DNA of 64,000 bases from Catellatospora coxensis (lineage in GTDB: Bacteria > Actinomycetota > Actinomycetes > Mycobacteriales > Micromonosporaceae), in assembly GCF_016862635.1 (NCBI RefSeq), contig NZ_BONI01000022.1:46885-110884 (forward strand), in the 5' to 3' direction. The notes under the pieces are model-generated. The model was not told the origin of the DNA, ran no database searches, and saw only the letters and a list, made by a program, of their open reading frames with translations. Each line of letters begins with the position of its first letter. Positions within the stretch are counted from its first letter, which is position 1. A program made the position numbers and the translations under genes. Below are positions 1 through 7,827 of this stretch, piece after piece.

Positions 1-555
1 GCGCTGCGCGATCCTGCTGTGCACGGCGGCCACGCGCTCGTTGCCGGCCGGGGCGTCCTCGGCCTCGGGGCGCGGCAGTTCCCGCAGGCTGGGGTCCAGG
101 CGCAGCCGGGCCAGGCCCTTCGACGCGTGGCTCTTCACCGCGCCCGGGGAGATGTGCAGGAGCTGCGCGATGTCGGCCTCGCTGAGATCCTCGAAGTAGC
201 GCAGCACCAGCACCGTGCGCTGCTGGCGGGACAGCCGCGACAGCGCCCGCCACACCTGGTCGCGCTCGTCCACGGCCGCCTGCGGGGCGGACCCGGCGCG
301 CTCGGGCAGCAGGTCGGTGGGGCGCTCGCCGTTCCAGCGCCGCCGCCACCAGGAGTTGTACGTGTTCAGCAGCACCTGCCGCACGTACGGCTCCGGGTTG
401 CCGTCCAGCCGCCGCCACGCCGACCAGGACCGGGCCAGCGCGGTCTGCAGCAGGTCCTCGGCCAGCCCGTGGTCCCCGGTGAGCAGGTGCGCGACGCGCA
501 GCAGCTGCCGCGACCGCGCCGTCACGAACTCGTCGAATTCCGCCGTCTCGGCCAT
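1..555 (-). CDS. SigE-family RNA polymerase sigma-70 factor (C-terminus outside the window)
   Basis: ECF-type sigma factor of the actinobacterial SigE group. It reads from an ATG at 555 and runs off the left edge, so 185 residues are visible. I translated it by hand from the reverse strand. The N-terminus (MAETAEFDEFVTARSR) leads into region 2 (LLRVAHLLTGDHGLAEDLLQ, then SAWRRLDGNPEPYVRQVLLN and a WWRRRW block). Region 4 has the typical VLRYFEDLSEADIA helix and the recognition helix SPGAVKSHASKGLARLR. It closely resembles the SigE gene at 27869-28363. The toxin-antitoxin pair is divergent. Any anti-sigma partner would lie beyond position 1. Family assignment is firm; the stimulus is unknown. 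Confidence 0.93.
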   Translation of the reverse strand, partial: MAETAEFDEFVTARSRQLLRVAHLLTGDHGLAEDLLQTALARSWSAWRRLDGNPEPYVRQVLLNTYNSWWRRRWNGERPTDLLPERAGSAPQAAVDERDQVWRALSRLSRQQRTVLVLRYFEDLSEADIAQLLHISPGAVKSHASKGLARLRLDPSLRELPRPEAEDAPAGNERVAAVHSRIAQR

Positions 556-629
556 CCCCGCTCCCGTCGCCGTCGTCAGGAACCTCTACCGGCTGGACCG
601 GGGGACCGGTTGCCCCGACTCGGAACTGG

Positions 630-659
630 TTGCAACGTCGCGAACGAGAGCGCCATAAT
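630..659 (+). promoter_or_regulatory. Predicted promoter of the toxin-antitoxin pair, probably leaderless
   Basis: TTGCAA (630-635) and CATAAT (654-659) are separated by 18 nt. The ATG of the antitoxin follows only 7 nt after the -10, so the transcript should start at or next to the start codon. The stretch is AT-richer than its surroundings. Read from sequence only. Confidence 0.55.
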
Positions 660-666
660 TCTGTAC

Positions 667-954
667 ATGACGACCACGTTGCCGCTCGCTGATGTACGAG
701 ACCGGCTGTCGCCGCTGGTCAACTCCGTCGAGACGACCCACGAGCGGGTCGTGATCACGAAGAACGGGCGACCTGCCGCCGTGCTCATCTCCTATGATGA
801 TCTTGAATCCTTGCAGGAGACGCTGGAGATCCTCTCCGAACCCGGCATCGTCGAGGAGATCAGAGACGCACTCGCGGATTCGGAACGGTTCAGCATCGAC
901 GACATCCGCCGTGATCTCGAAGCACGCAGTTCACGGTCGGGGACCGGGGAGTGA
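667..954 (+). CDS. Type II toxin-antitoxin antitoxin, Phd/YefM family
   Basis: 95 residues. In this family the antitoxin binds its RelE-type toxin through the C-terminus and represses its own promoter through the N-terminal fold. The sequence has the family hallmarks: MTTTLPLADVRDRLSPLVNS, then RVVITKNGRPAAVLISYDDL and an acidic C-terminal tail (SEPGIVEEIRDALADSERFS) suited to wrapping the toxin. The ATG at 667 was chosen because the longer open frame upstream overlaps the divergent sigma-factor gene and has no support, and a -10-like CATAAT sits directly before it. The stop overlaps the toxin start by four bases (GTGA), which implies translational coupling. Confidence 0.92.
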   Translation: MTTTLPLADVRDRLSPLVNSVETTHERVVITKNGRPAAVLISYDDLESLQETLEILSEPGIVEEIRDALADSERFSIDDIRRDLEARSSRSGTGE

Positions 955-1217
955 CGTATCAGGTCGAGTTCACCGCCGCGGCGCGGCGAGACATCGCCAA
1001 GCTGCCTGAGCGGATCGCCTGGGCCGTGCTCGAGTTCTGCGCCGGCCCACTCGCGGAGAATCCGCACCATGTCGGCAAGCCGCTGATCGCAGAGCTGACC
1101 GGACTCCACTCCGCGAGGCGGGGTGAGTATCGGGTCATCTACGCCATCCACGACGAGCGCGTGGTGGTGGAGGTGGCCAACGTGCAGCGTCGATCGACCG
1201 TCTACCGCACCCGGTAA
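951..1217 (+). CDS. Type II toxin-antitoxin toxin, RelE/ParE family
   Basis: 88-residue RelE-fold protein, probably a ribosome-dependent mRNA interferase neutralised by the antitoxin encoded immediately upstream. It begins MTYQVEFTAAARRDIAKLPE, the usual RelE start, and ends with the core strand pattern GEYRVIYAIHDERVVVEVAN followed by a basic tail (VQRRSTVYRTR) typical of the active-site end. GTG start inside the antitoxin stop. A strong hairpin at 1219-1260 begins right after the stop, so the pair is a two-gene unit. RelE versus ParE activity cannot be decided from sequence. Confidence 0.9.
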   Translation: MTYQVEFTAAARRDIAKLPERIAWAVLEFCAGPLAENPHHVGKPLIAELTGLHSARRGEYRVIYAIHDERVVVEVANVQRRSTVYRTR

Positions 1218-1218
1218 A

Positions 1219-1260
1219 CCGACGTGCCCACTTCCCCTGTCCGGGAAGTGGGCACGTCGG
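1219..1260. terminator. Bidirectional hairpin terminator between relE-type toxin and msrB
   Basis: A perfect 18-bp inverted repeat (1219-1236 with 1243-1260) around a 6-nt loop. The genes on both sides converge here. There is no U-tract, as is usual for high-G+C actinobacterial terminators. Confidence 0.8.
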
Positions 1261-1270
1261 TCTCGACGGA

Positions 1271-1675
1271 CTAGCTCGGCTTCGCCTCCAGGTCGAGGCA
1301 GATGCTGTTGATGCAGTAGCGGGCGTCCTTGGCGGTGAAGCCCTCACCGTCGAACCGGTGGCCCAGGTGCGAGTCGCAGTTGGCGCAGCGCACCTCCACG
1401 CGCACCATGCCCAGCGACCGGTCCTCGATGTAGCGGATGGTCCCCGGGATGGCCTCGTCGAACGACGGCCATCCGCAGTGGCTGTCGAACTTGGTCACGC
1501 TGTCGAACAGCGCCGCTTTGCAGGCCCGGCAGCGGTAGGTGCCCGGGGTCTTGGTCTCCACGTACTCGCCGCTCCACGGGGCCTCGGTGCCCGCCTGGCG
1601 AAGCACCCGGAACTCCTCGGGGTTGAGGCGCACGCGCCACTCGTCCTCGCTCAGCCGGCTCACGTTCTGCTCCAT
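1271..1675 (-). CDS. msrB: Peptide-methionine (R)-S-oxide reductase MsrB
   Basis: 134 residues, normal for a single-domain MsrB. It reduces the R-epimer of methionine sulfoxide in oxidised proteins using thioredoxin. Two structural zinc CxxC pairs are present (C49/C52 in YRCRACKAALF, C97/C100 in RCANCDSHLGH). The catalytic cysteine is C121 in RYCINS, and the conserved HCGWPSF (C67) and GHRFDG motifs are there too. Cytosolic. The ATG at 1675 is preceded by TACGGT (on the minus strand, 1682-1687) with a 6-nt gap, so a leaderless message is likely. Its promoter sits back to back with that of the divergent polymerase gene, only 29 bp away. Confidence 0.96.
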   Translation of the reverse strand: MEQNVSRLSEDEWRVRLNPEEFRVLRQAGTEAPWSGEYVETKTPGTYRCRACKAALFDSVTKFDSHCGWPSFDEAIPGTIRYIEDRSLGMVRVEVRCANCDSHLGHRFDGEGFTAKDARYCINSICLDLEAKPS

Positions 1676-1704
1676 GCCTCGACCGTACGCGGTAGCGTCG
1701 GGCC

Positions 1705-2739
1705 ATGCCCAAGGCCCCAGCGCTCGAGTACGAGGTCGGTAACCGTTCCGTAAGACTCAGCAGCCCGGACAAGATCTATTTCCCGGACCGCGGTTTCACG
1801 AAGCGGGACGTCTTCGAGTACTACCTCGCCGTGTCCGAGCCCATGCTGCGGTACATGCGCGACCGGCCCACCATGCTGCAGCGCTTCCCCGACGGGCTCG
1901 ACGGGGAGATGTTCTTCCAGAAGCGCGTGCCGACCCGCGGCGTGCCCGACTGGATCACCACCGCGGAGATCAAGTTCCCGAGCGGGCGCAAGGCCGACGA
2001 GCTGTGCCCGAAGGAGCCCGCCGCCCTGCTCTGGGCCGCGCAGATGGGCACCATCGTGTACCACCCCTGGCCGGTGCGCGCCCCCGCCACCGAGAATCCC
2101 GACGAGCTGCGCATCGACCTCGACCCGCAGCCCGGCACCGACTTCGCCGACGCGGTGAAGGTCGCCGGGCTGGCCCGTACGGTGCTCGACGACGCGGGCC
2201 TGGTCGGCCACCCGAAGACCTCCGGCGGCCGGGGCATCCACATCTACGTGCGGATCAAGCCGGACTGGTCGTTCGTCGAGGCGCGCCGGGCGGCGATCGC
2301 GTTCGCCCGCGAGCTGGAGCGGCGCGACCCGAAGCTGATCACCACGGCGTGGTGGAAGGAGGAGCGCGGCGAGCAGGTGTTCATCGACTACAACCAGATG
2401 GCCCGCGACCGCACCATCGCCGCGCCGTACTCGCTGCGCGCCAACCCCCGGGCGACCGTGAGCACGCCGGTGACCTGGGACGAGCTGGGCGAGATCGAGC
2501 CGAACGACTTCGACCTGCGCACCGTGCCGGCCCGGCTAGCCGAGGTCGGCGACCTGTACGCGGGCATGGACGAGGTGCGGCACGACCTCGGCACGCTGCT
2601 GGAGTGGTGGGACCGCGACGAGCGCGACCGCAAGCTCGGCGAGATGCCGTACCCGCCGGACTACCCGAAGATGCCGGGCGAGCCGATGCGGGTGCAGCCC
2701 AGCCGGGCGAAGGACCCCGGCGACCAGGCCGCCGGCTGA
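1705..2739 (+). CDS. LigD-type polymerase domain protein (archaeo-eukaryotic primase fold), NHEJ
   Basis: 344 residues, a stand-alone LigD PolDom of the AEP primase superfamily. Such proteins fill gaps and add (ribo)nucleotides at broken ends during non-homologous end joining, with Ku and an ATP-dependent ligase. Catalytic acidic pair D138/D140 lies in DELRIDLDPQPG. The SGGRGIHIYVRI motif (nucleotide-binding His) and a late acidic motif (VFIDYNQMARDRTIAAPYSL) follow in the expected order. The start ATG has TAGCGT 6 nt upstream, as in a leaderless promoter. A separate LigD-type ligase is encoded at 6072-7136; no Ku gene is in the window. Confidence 0.93.
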   Translation: MPKAPALEYEVGNRSVRLSSPDKIYFPDRGFTKRDVFEYYLAVSEPMLRYMRDRPTMLQRFPDGLDGEMFFQKRVPTRGVPDWITTAEIKFPSGRKADELCPKEPAALLWAAQMGTIVYHPWPVRAPATENPDELRIDLDPQPGTDFADAVKVAGLARTVLDDAGLVGHPKTSGGRGIHIYVRIKPDWSFVEARRAAIAFARELERRDPKLITTAWWKEERGEQVFIDYNQMARDRTIAAPYSLRANPRATVSTPVTWDELGEIEPNDFDLRTVPARLAEVGDLYAGMDEVRHDLGTLLEWWDRDERDRKLGEMPYPPDYPKMPGEPMRVQPSRAKDPGDQAAG

Positions 2740-2762
2740 CCGCGAGCGCGACGCGCCGCGAT

Positions 2763-2849
2763 GCCCATGATCACTCGACTTGCCAGGCACGTGGGCGAAA
2801 ACGCGTTCAAGATTCGCACGCGTGCCAGGCAAGTCCGACGATCATGGGC
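2763..2849. repeat. Large imperfect inverted repeat, probable bidirectional terminator
   Basis: Arms of about 33 bp: GCCCATGATC at the left end pairs with GATCATGGGC at the right, and CTTGCCAGGCACG pairs with CGTGCCAGGCAAG further in, with few mismatches. The loop is about 20 nt. It lies between the convergent polymerase and LuxR-type genes. Its ends contain the CATGATC word that also occurs in the other intergenic palindromes of this window. Confidence 0.7.
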
Positions 2850-2863
2850 ACCGCGGCGCGGGC

Positions 2864-3529
2864 TCAGGCGGGCAGGCCCAGCTCGGCTGCGCGCTTGCCG
2901 GCCTGGAACCGGGAGTCGGCCTCCAGTTTGATCATCAGGTCGGCCACGCGTCGGCGGTAGGTGCGCAGCGAGATGCCGAGCCGCCGGGCCGCCGTCTCGT
3001 CGGTCAGCCCTGAGCCGAGGGCTTCGAGGACCATCCGGCTGTCGGCGTCGATCCGGCCGACGTCGCCGCGCAGGTAGTCGTCGAGCTCGACGGCGCTGTC
3101 CCAGACGGCCCGGAAGAGCGAGTGGACGCCGTCGACGAGGGTCGGCGCGGTCGTCACGGTGAACTCGCGGCCGCCCGGGGTTTCCCGGCCGGCCAGGATC
3201 ATCACCCGCTGGTCGATGACGATGGTCTCGTGCGGCAGCGGCGAGCGGCTGATCCGGACGAGGGTGCCGTGGCGCTGGACCTCGCGCAGGTGCGCCCGGG
3301 CCTGCTCGTCGGCGAGCGCGAGCGGGCTGAGCAGTTTGCGGCAGGTGAAGTCGGCCGCGGCCGCGGTGCGCACACGGTTGCGGATGGCGGCCATGGCCTC
3401 CGGCTGCGACCAGGTCCGCAGGTCCCGGGCGGCGCACACGAACTCGGTCCGGGCGGATTCGAACAGGTGACCGGCCCGCGCGATCAGCTCCGCGTCCCCC
3501 TGGACCGAGACCACCTGTTCGCTGCGCAT
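2864..3529 (-). CDS. LuxR-type helix-turn-helix transcriptional regulator
   Basis: 221 residues from the ATG at 3529. The C-terminal 60 residues form a LuxR-class HTH: ALGSGLTDETAARRLGISLR, then TYRRRVADLMIKLEADSRFQ and GKRAAELGL. The N-terminal part (SVQGDAELIARAGHLFESAR and on) is a sensor-like region without a recognised ligand motif; similar actinobacterial regulators have a TrmB- or phospholipase-D-like middle. A longer frame up to 3763 exists, but it would run into the divergent aldo/keto reductase, so the internal ATG is preferred. It may control the divergent reductase; that is inference from position. Confidence 0.83.
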   Translation of the reverse strand: MRSEQVVSVQGDAELIARAGHLFESARTEFVCAARDLRTWSQPEAMAAIRNRVRTAAAADFTCRKLLSPLALADEQARAHLREVQRHGTLVRISRSPLPHETIVIDQRVMILAGRETPGGREFTVTTAPTLVDGVHSLFRAVWDSAVELDDYLRGDVGRIDADSRMVLEALGSGLTDETAARRLGISLRTYRRRVADLMIKLEADSRFQAGKRAAELGLPA

Positions 3530-3596
3530 CCTGCCAGTGTGGCAGCAAGTGGCCAGGAGCCTGCCGAGGGCCGGGGCGTCGGCCACCATGGCCATC

Positions 3597-4439
3597 ATGA
3601 CGATCAAGAACTTCTCCCTCGGCGGGGACCTGCCGGTCCGACGGCTCGGCTTCGGCGCGATGCGCCTGGCGATGGGCACCTTCGACGGCCCGCCCAGACC
3701 TGCGGAGAGCGGCATCGCGGTGCTCCGGCGGGCCGTGGAGCTGGGGGTGAACCACATCGACACGGCCGGTTTCTACGGCCGGGGCGACGTGCGGGCCAAC
3801 GAGCTGATCCGCACCGCGCTGACCCCGTACCGCGCCGACCTGGTGATCGCGACGAAGGTCGGCCCGCTGCCAGGGCCGACCGGCGCGCCGAGTGAGCAGG
3901 CGACGCCCGAGCAGCTGCGCGGGCTCGTCGAGGCGGACCTGCGCGCACTCGGGCTGGACCGGCTCGACCTGGTCTACCTGCGGGTCGGCGGGATGACCGG
4001 GCCGGGTGGCGAGTCGATCGCCGAGCGATTCGCGGTTCTGGCCGGGCTGCGCGCGGAAGGGCTGATCCGGCACCTGGGGGTCAGCAACGTCGACGCCGTG
4101 CAGCTCGCGGAGGCGCGGGCCATCGCACCGGTCGCGGCGGTGCAGAACCGGCACACCGGTGAACCGGGGCTGCTGTCCGAGTGCGAGCAGGCAGGCATCG
4201 CGTACGTGCCGTACTTCCCGCTCGGCGGCGGGGCCCGCCCGCTCGACGCGGACCGGCTGGACGCCGTCGCGGCCCGGTTGGGCGCGACCACGGCGCAGGT
4301 GGGGATCGCGGCGCTGCTGGCCGCCTCGCCGTCGGTGCTGGCGATTCCGGGCACCGGCTCACTCGATCACCTGGCGGAGAACCTCGCGGCGGACCGCCTC
4401 GAACTCACCGATCAGGACCTGGCCGACCTGCGGGGCTGA
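3597..4439 (+). CDS. Aldo/keto reductase
   Basis: 280 residues, (beta/alpha)8 NADPH-dependent oxidoreductase. Visible family motifs are LGFGAMRLA, catalytic Asp and Tyr in IDTAGFYGRGD (about D55 and Y60), catalytic Lys in IATKVG (about K87), GVSNVDAVQ and VQNRHTGE. The position usually held by the active-site His (DLxxLH) reads DLVYLRVGG, so Arg replaces His. This LR form is known from the YdbC-like branch, so it is probably a subfamily trait. An ATG at 3588 would add three residues. Divergent from the LuxR-type regulator. Substrate unknown. Confidence 0.88.
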   Translation: MTIKNFSLGGDLPVRRLGFGAMRLAMGTFDGPPRPAESGIAVLRRAVELGVNHIDTAGFYGRGDVRANELIRTALTPYRADLVIATKVGPLPGPTGAPSEQATPEQLRGLVEADLRALGLDRLDLVYLRVGGMTGPGGESIAERFAVLAGLRAEGLIRHLGVSNVDAVQLAEARAIAPVAAVQNRHTGEPGLLSECEQAGIAYVPYFPLGGGARPLDADRLDAVAARLGATTAQVGIAALLAASPSVLAIPGTGSLDHLAENLAADRLELTDQDLADLRG

Positions 4440-4446
4440 CCGGCCG

Positions 4447-4482
4447 CCGAGGCCCCGCCGTCGACTCGTGGCGGGGCCTCGG
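4447..4482. terminator. Hairpin terminator between convergent genes
   Basis: Perfect 13-bp inverted repeat (CCGAGGCCCCGCC, 4447-4459, with 4470-4482) and a 10-nt loop, just after the reductase stop and just before the convergent hydrolase stop. Confidence 0.75.
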
Positions 4483-4497
4483 CATGCTGCTACGGGC

Positions 4498-6045
4498 TCA
4501 CTGCGGTGGGCACACCGTGCCCGGCGGCGGCACCACCAGGTTGATCAGGAAGTCGTTGACGTGCTTGTTGATGCAGCGCGTCTCCGGGTAGGCGGTGTGG
4601 CCCTCGCCGTCCCAGGTGAGCACGACGCCCACGCCGAGCATGTCGGCGAGCTTCTGGGTCTGCTCGTACGGCGTGGCCGGGTCGCCCTTGGTGCCCACCA
4701 CCAGGATCGGCGGCGCCCCTTCGGCCTTGCCGGTCGGATACGGGTCGCGCTTGGCGGGCCAGACCGAGCAGGTCAGCATGCCCACCGCCAGCGGCGCGCC
4801 GAACAGCGGATACTTCTGCCGCCACTCCGACTGCAGCCGCCGGATCTCCTCCACGCTGGCCGGTTTGCCGTCGTCGGCGCAGTTGACCGCGGCGTTGGCG
4901 TCGAACAGGTTGGTGTACTCGCCGTTGGCGTCGCGGTCGGCGTACGAGTCGGCCAGCGCGAAGATCGCCTCGGACTTGCCGTCCTGCAGGTCGGCCAGGG
5001 CCTGGCCCAGGTCGGGCCAGCGGGCCTGGGTGTACAGCGACGACACCACGCCCCAGAAGATCCAGCCGGCGGTGGCCTTGCGGCCGTCGGGGTTGCCGAC
5101 CGGGTTGGTCTGGGCCTCCTGCATCAGCTTGTCCACGACCGCGCGGGCGTCGCCGTCGATCGGGCACTGGTTCTTGTTCTTCGCGCACCAGGCGGCGAAG
5201 TTGTCGAACGCGCGCTCGAAGCCCATCGCCTGGCTCTCCGACGACTCGATCGAGGTCTGCAGCGGGTCGACCGCGCCGTCGAGCACCATGGCCCGGATGT
5301 TCTTCGGGTACAGCTGCGCGTACACCGCGCCGAGCAGGGTGCCGTAGGAGTAGCCGAGGTAGTTCATCTTGCCCTCGCCCAGCGACAGGCGGATGGCCTC
5401 CATGTCCCGGGCCGCCTGCACGGTGGCGAACAGGCCCAGCCGGTCGCCGTACTTGGCCTTGCAGCCGTCGGCCATGCGTTTGGTCAGCGCCAGCGCATCG
5501 GCGAACTCCTCGGGCGTCACCGGGTCGGGCTCGCTGGCGAAGGTCGCGTCCAGGTCGGCGTCGGTGTAGCAGTCGACCGGGGTGGACCGGCCGACGCCGC
5601 GCGGGTCGAAGCCGACGATGTCGAAGCGCCGGGTGATCTCCGCGGGCAGGCCCAGGGTCAGGTAGGCCGCGAGGTCCACACCGGACGCGCCGGGCCCGCC
5701 GGGGTTGACCATGAGCGCGCCGATGCGGTCGCGCTGGTCGGTGGCCCGGGCCCGCATGACCTCGATGTCGAAGGTCTGACCGTCGTCGGGCTTGTTCCAG
5801 TCCTGCGGCACCTTCACCGTCTTGCATTCGAAGGTGTACCCGGACGGGGCCTTGCCCAGCAGGTCCGCGGCGATCTCCGGGCACAGCCGCCAGCCCGGCT
5901 CGGGGCTGACGGCGGCGGCCTCCGGGCGGCCGCCGAAGTCGGGCAGCGGCAGTATGCAACCGCTGGTGGTCAGTGCCGATGTCAGCAGCGCGACAGCCGC
6001 ACCCGCCACCCTCTTATTGAGCCTGAGTCGCACGAGCGTGTTCAC
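4498..6045 (-). CDS. Secreted alpha/beta-hydrolase lipoprotein, tripeptidyl-aminopeptidase (TAP) type
   Basis: Up to 515 residues. Family members (Streptomyces TAP/SlpD-like, S33) remove N-terminal tripeptides or act as extracellular proteases or esterases. A signal peptide ends in a lipobox (LTTSGC, C30), so the enzyme is probably lipid-anchored outside. The oxyanion region is NPGGPGASG, the nucleophile is S233 in GYSYGTLLG, the acid lies in VVGTKGDPATPYE, and the His is in WDGEGHTAYPE. Several cysteines suggest disulfides. The GTG at 6045 lies against the Shine-Dalgarno-like GGGGGGAG; the GTG at 6033 has better spacing and may be the true start. Confidence 0.88.
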   Translation of the reverse strand: MNTLVRLRLNKRVAGAAVALLTSALTTSGCILPLPDFGGRPEAAAVSPEPGWRLCPEIAADLLGKAPSGYTFECKTVKVPQDWNKPDDGQTFDIEVMRARATDQRDRIGALMVNPGGPGASGVDLAAYLTLGLPAEITRRFDIVGFDPRGVGRSTPVDCYTDADLDATFASEPDPVTPEEFADALALTKRMADGCKAKYGDRLGLFATVQAARDMEAIRLSLGEGKMNYLGYSYGTLLGAVYAQLYPKNIRAMVLDGAVDPLQTSIESSESQAMGFERAFDNFAAWCAKNKNQCPIDGDARAVVDKLMQEAQTNPVGNPDGRKATAGWIFWGVVSSLYTQARWPDLGQALADLQDGKSEAIFALADSYADRDANGEYTNLFDANAAVNCADDGKPASVEEIRRLQSEWRQKYPLFGAPLAVGMLTCSVWPAKRDPYPTGKAEGAPPILVVGTKGDPATPYEQTQKLADMLGVGVVLTWDGEGHTAYPETRCINKHVNDFLINLVVPPPGTVCPPQ

Positions 6046-6071
6046 TCCCCCCGGAACGGATCCGCCCGAGC

Positions 6072-7136
6072 CTACGGGGTACGCAGTACCTCGTCGACGT
6101 TGAGGCTGATAGGACGGTCGAGCTGGTCATAGGTGCAGGACCGGGGGTCGCGGTCCGGCCGCCAGCGCTTGAACTGGGCGGTATGCCGGAAGCGGTCGCC
6201 CTCCATCGCGTCGTAGCCGACCTCGACCACGAGTTCGGGGCGCAGCGGTTCGAAGCCAAGGTCCTTCCCCCCACTCCATCGGCTTGGCGCACCCGGCACC
6301 CGCTGACCCTCCGTCGCCGACCCCCACGTGTGCTCGCCGGGGTTGCGGTAGGGCGCCAGCTCGTCCAGCAGTTCGGCCCGGCGTGCCGCGGTGAACGCCG
6401 AACTCGCGCCGACGTGGTGCAGGACGCCGTGCTCGTCGTACAGGCCGAGCAGCAGCGAGCCGACCACCGGCCCGGAGGTGTGGTACCGGAAGCCGGCGAC
6501 CACGACGTCCGCCGTACGCGCATGTTTGATCTTGAACATCAGCCGCTTGCCGGGGGAGTAGGGCATGCCGGCCGGTTTGGCGATGAGCCCGTCGAGTCCC
6601 GCGCCTTCGAACTCGGTGAACCACGCGCGGGCGGTGTCCGCGTCGGTGGTGACCGGGGTCAGGTGCACGGGCGGCTCGACGTGGGCCAGGGCCTGCGCGA
6701 GCAGTGCCCGGCGCTGGGCGTACGGCTGGTCCATCAGCGACCGGTCGTCCAGCGCCAGCAGGTCGAACGCGATGACGTCGGCGGGGGTCTCCACGGACAG
6801 CTTGTTCACCCGGGAGGCCGCCGGGTGGATGCGCTGGTTGAGCATGTCGAAGTCGAGGCGGGGGATGCGGTCGGCGTCGCGGCGGATGCAGACCAGCTCG
6901 CAGTCGATCACCGATCGCGCCGGGAACTGCTTGAGCGCCAGGTTCACGACCTCGGGAAAGTATCGGGTCAGTGTCTTTCCGCCCCGGCTGGCCAGCTCCA
7001 CCTCGTCACCGTCCCGGAAGACGATGCAGCGGTATCCGTCCCACTTGGGCTCGAACGTCATACCCGGCTCATCGGGGATCTTCGACACCGGCTTGGCCAG
7101 CATCGGTTCCACAGGGGGGTTAACCGGCAAATCCAT
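6072..7136 (-). CDS. ATP-dependent DNA ligase, LigD/LigC type
   Basis: 354 residues: adenylation domain followed by OB-fold. The motif I nucleophile Lys is in EPKWDGYR (about K31); further motifs are SRGGK, DCELV, GLDGLIAKP and the motif V lysines in MFKIKH. The C-terminal part (FRYHTSGPVVGSLLLGLYD and on) is the OB domain. Length and motifs fit the stand-alone ligases that partner LigD-type polymerases in non-homologous end joining or backup repair. The frame can be extended to a TTG at 7148; the ATG at 7136 is preferred. It is about 3.3 kb from the polymerase gene and not in an operon with it. Confidence 0.92.
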   Translation of the reverse strand: MDLPVNPPVEPMLAKPVSKIPDEPGMTFEPKWDGYRCIVFRDGDEVELASRGGKTLTRYFPEVVNLALKQFPARSVIDCELVCIRRDADRIPRLDFDMLNQRIHPAASRVNKLSVETPADVIAFDLLALDDRSLMDQPYAQRRALLAQALAHVEPPVHLTPVTTDADTARAWFTEFEGAGLDGLIAKPAGMPYSPGKRLMFKIKHARTADVVVAGFRYHTSGPVVGSLLLGLYDEHGVLHHVGASSAFTAARRAELLDELAPYRNPGEHTWGSATEGQRVPGAPSRWSGGKDLGFEPLRPELVVEVGYDAMEGDRFRHTAQFKRWRPDRDPRSCTYDQLDRPISLNVDEVLRTP

Positions 7137-7182
7137 ACCCACAGTCAACCAGCAAACCGCCCACCCCGCGCCGAACCTCCTG

Positions 7183-7243
7183 GTTGATCATGAACCTGTG
7201 GCACGGCTCGACGGCGTGTCGTGTCCACAACTTCATGATCACC
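7183..7243. repeat. 61-bp GATCATG palindrome, copy A
   Basis: First of five equal-length intergenic palindromes. The left arm begins GTTGATCATGAAC and the right arm ends TTCATGATC. The asymmetric core reads GGCTCGACGGCGTGTC on the plus strand. It lies between the divergent ligase and sigma-factor genes, so it is not simply a terminator. Confidence 0.8.
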
Positions 7244-7317
7244 CAACGGGGGCGGGCTGCCGAGCAACCTGCGCGGCCGAAGGCGCCGTTTTGACGGCGA
7301 CCGAGAGGGGTGAGGCG

Positions 7318-7827
7318 ATGCCGGACGACTCCGACTTCCGCGAGTACGTGACCGGGCGGCTCGACAAGCTGCGCCGGACCGCGTACCTGCTGTGCGGGGA
7401 CTGGCATGCCGCGGACGACGTCACGTCGACCGCGATCATGAAACTGATGCGGCGCTGGCCGCGCATCCGCGAGCTGGAGAACATCGACTCGTACGCCCGC
7501 CAGACGTTGCTGCGCACCTGGCTGGACGAGCGCCGCCGGCCGTGGCGGCGGGAGTGGGCGACCGCGGTCCTGCCCGTGCGGGCCGTCACCGCCGCCGACC
7601 GGGTGGTGGACGAGCGCCTCGCCATCCTGGGGCACCTCGCCGCGCTGCCCGCCCGGCGCCGGGCGGTGATCGTGCTGCGCTTCTACGAGGACCTCTCCGT
7701 CGAGGACACCGCCGAGGTGCTGGGCTGCAGCACGGGCACGGTCAAGAGCCAGACCGCGCGGGCGCTGGACACGCTTCGCGCGGCCCTGGTCCCGGCACCC
7801 GACGACGCCGAGGAGGCGACCCGATGA
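7318..7827 (+). CDS. SigE-family RNA polymerase sigma-70 factor
   Basis: 169 residues. Region 2 is recognisable (YVTGRLDKLRRTAYLLCGDW, then MRRWPRIRELENIDSYARQT). Region 4 has VIVLRFYEDLSVEDTAEVLG and the recognition helix CSTGTVKSQTARALDTLRAA. The ATG is preceded by GAGAGGGGTGAGG, a fair ribosome-binding site. The next gene starts inside its stop codon (ATGA) and encodes a single-pass membrane protein, the usual arrangement of an ECF sigma factor and its membrane regulator. Confidence 0.93.
   Translation: MPDDSDFREYVTGRLDKLRRTAYLLCGDWHAADDVTSTAIMKLMRRWPRIRELENIDSYARQTLLRTWLDERRRPWRREWATAVLPVRAVTAADRVVDERLAILGHLAALPARRRAVIVLRFYEDLSVEDTAEVLGCSTGTVKSQTARALDTLRAALVPAPDDAEEATR

Noticed and set aside
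3530..3763. N-terminal extension of the LuxR-type regulator
   Set aside because: It would overlap the divergent reductase start and adds low-complexity sequence unlike regulator N-termini.
4159..6132. Long plus-strand frame (657 codons) opposite the secreted hydrolase
   Set aside because: It overlaps a clear alpha/beta-hydrolase gene on the other strand and has the Arg/Val/Gly-rich make-up of an antisense shadow in high-G+C DNA.
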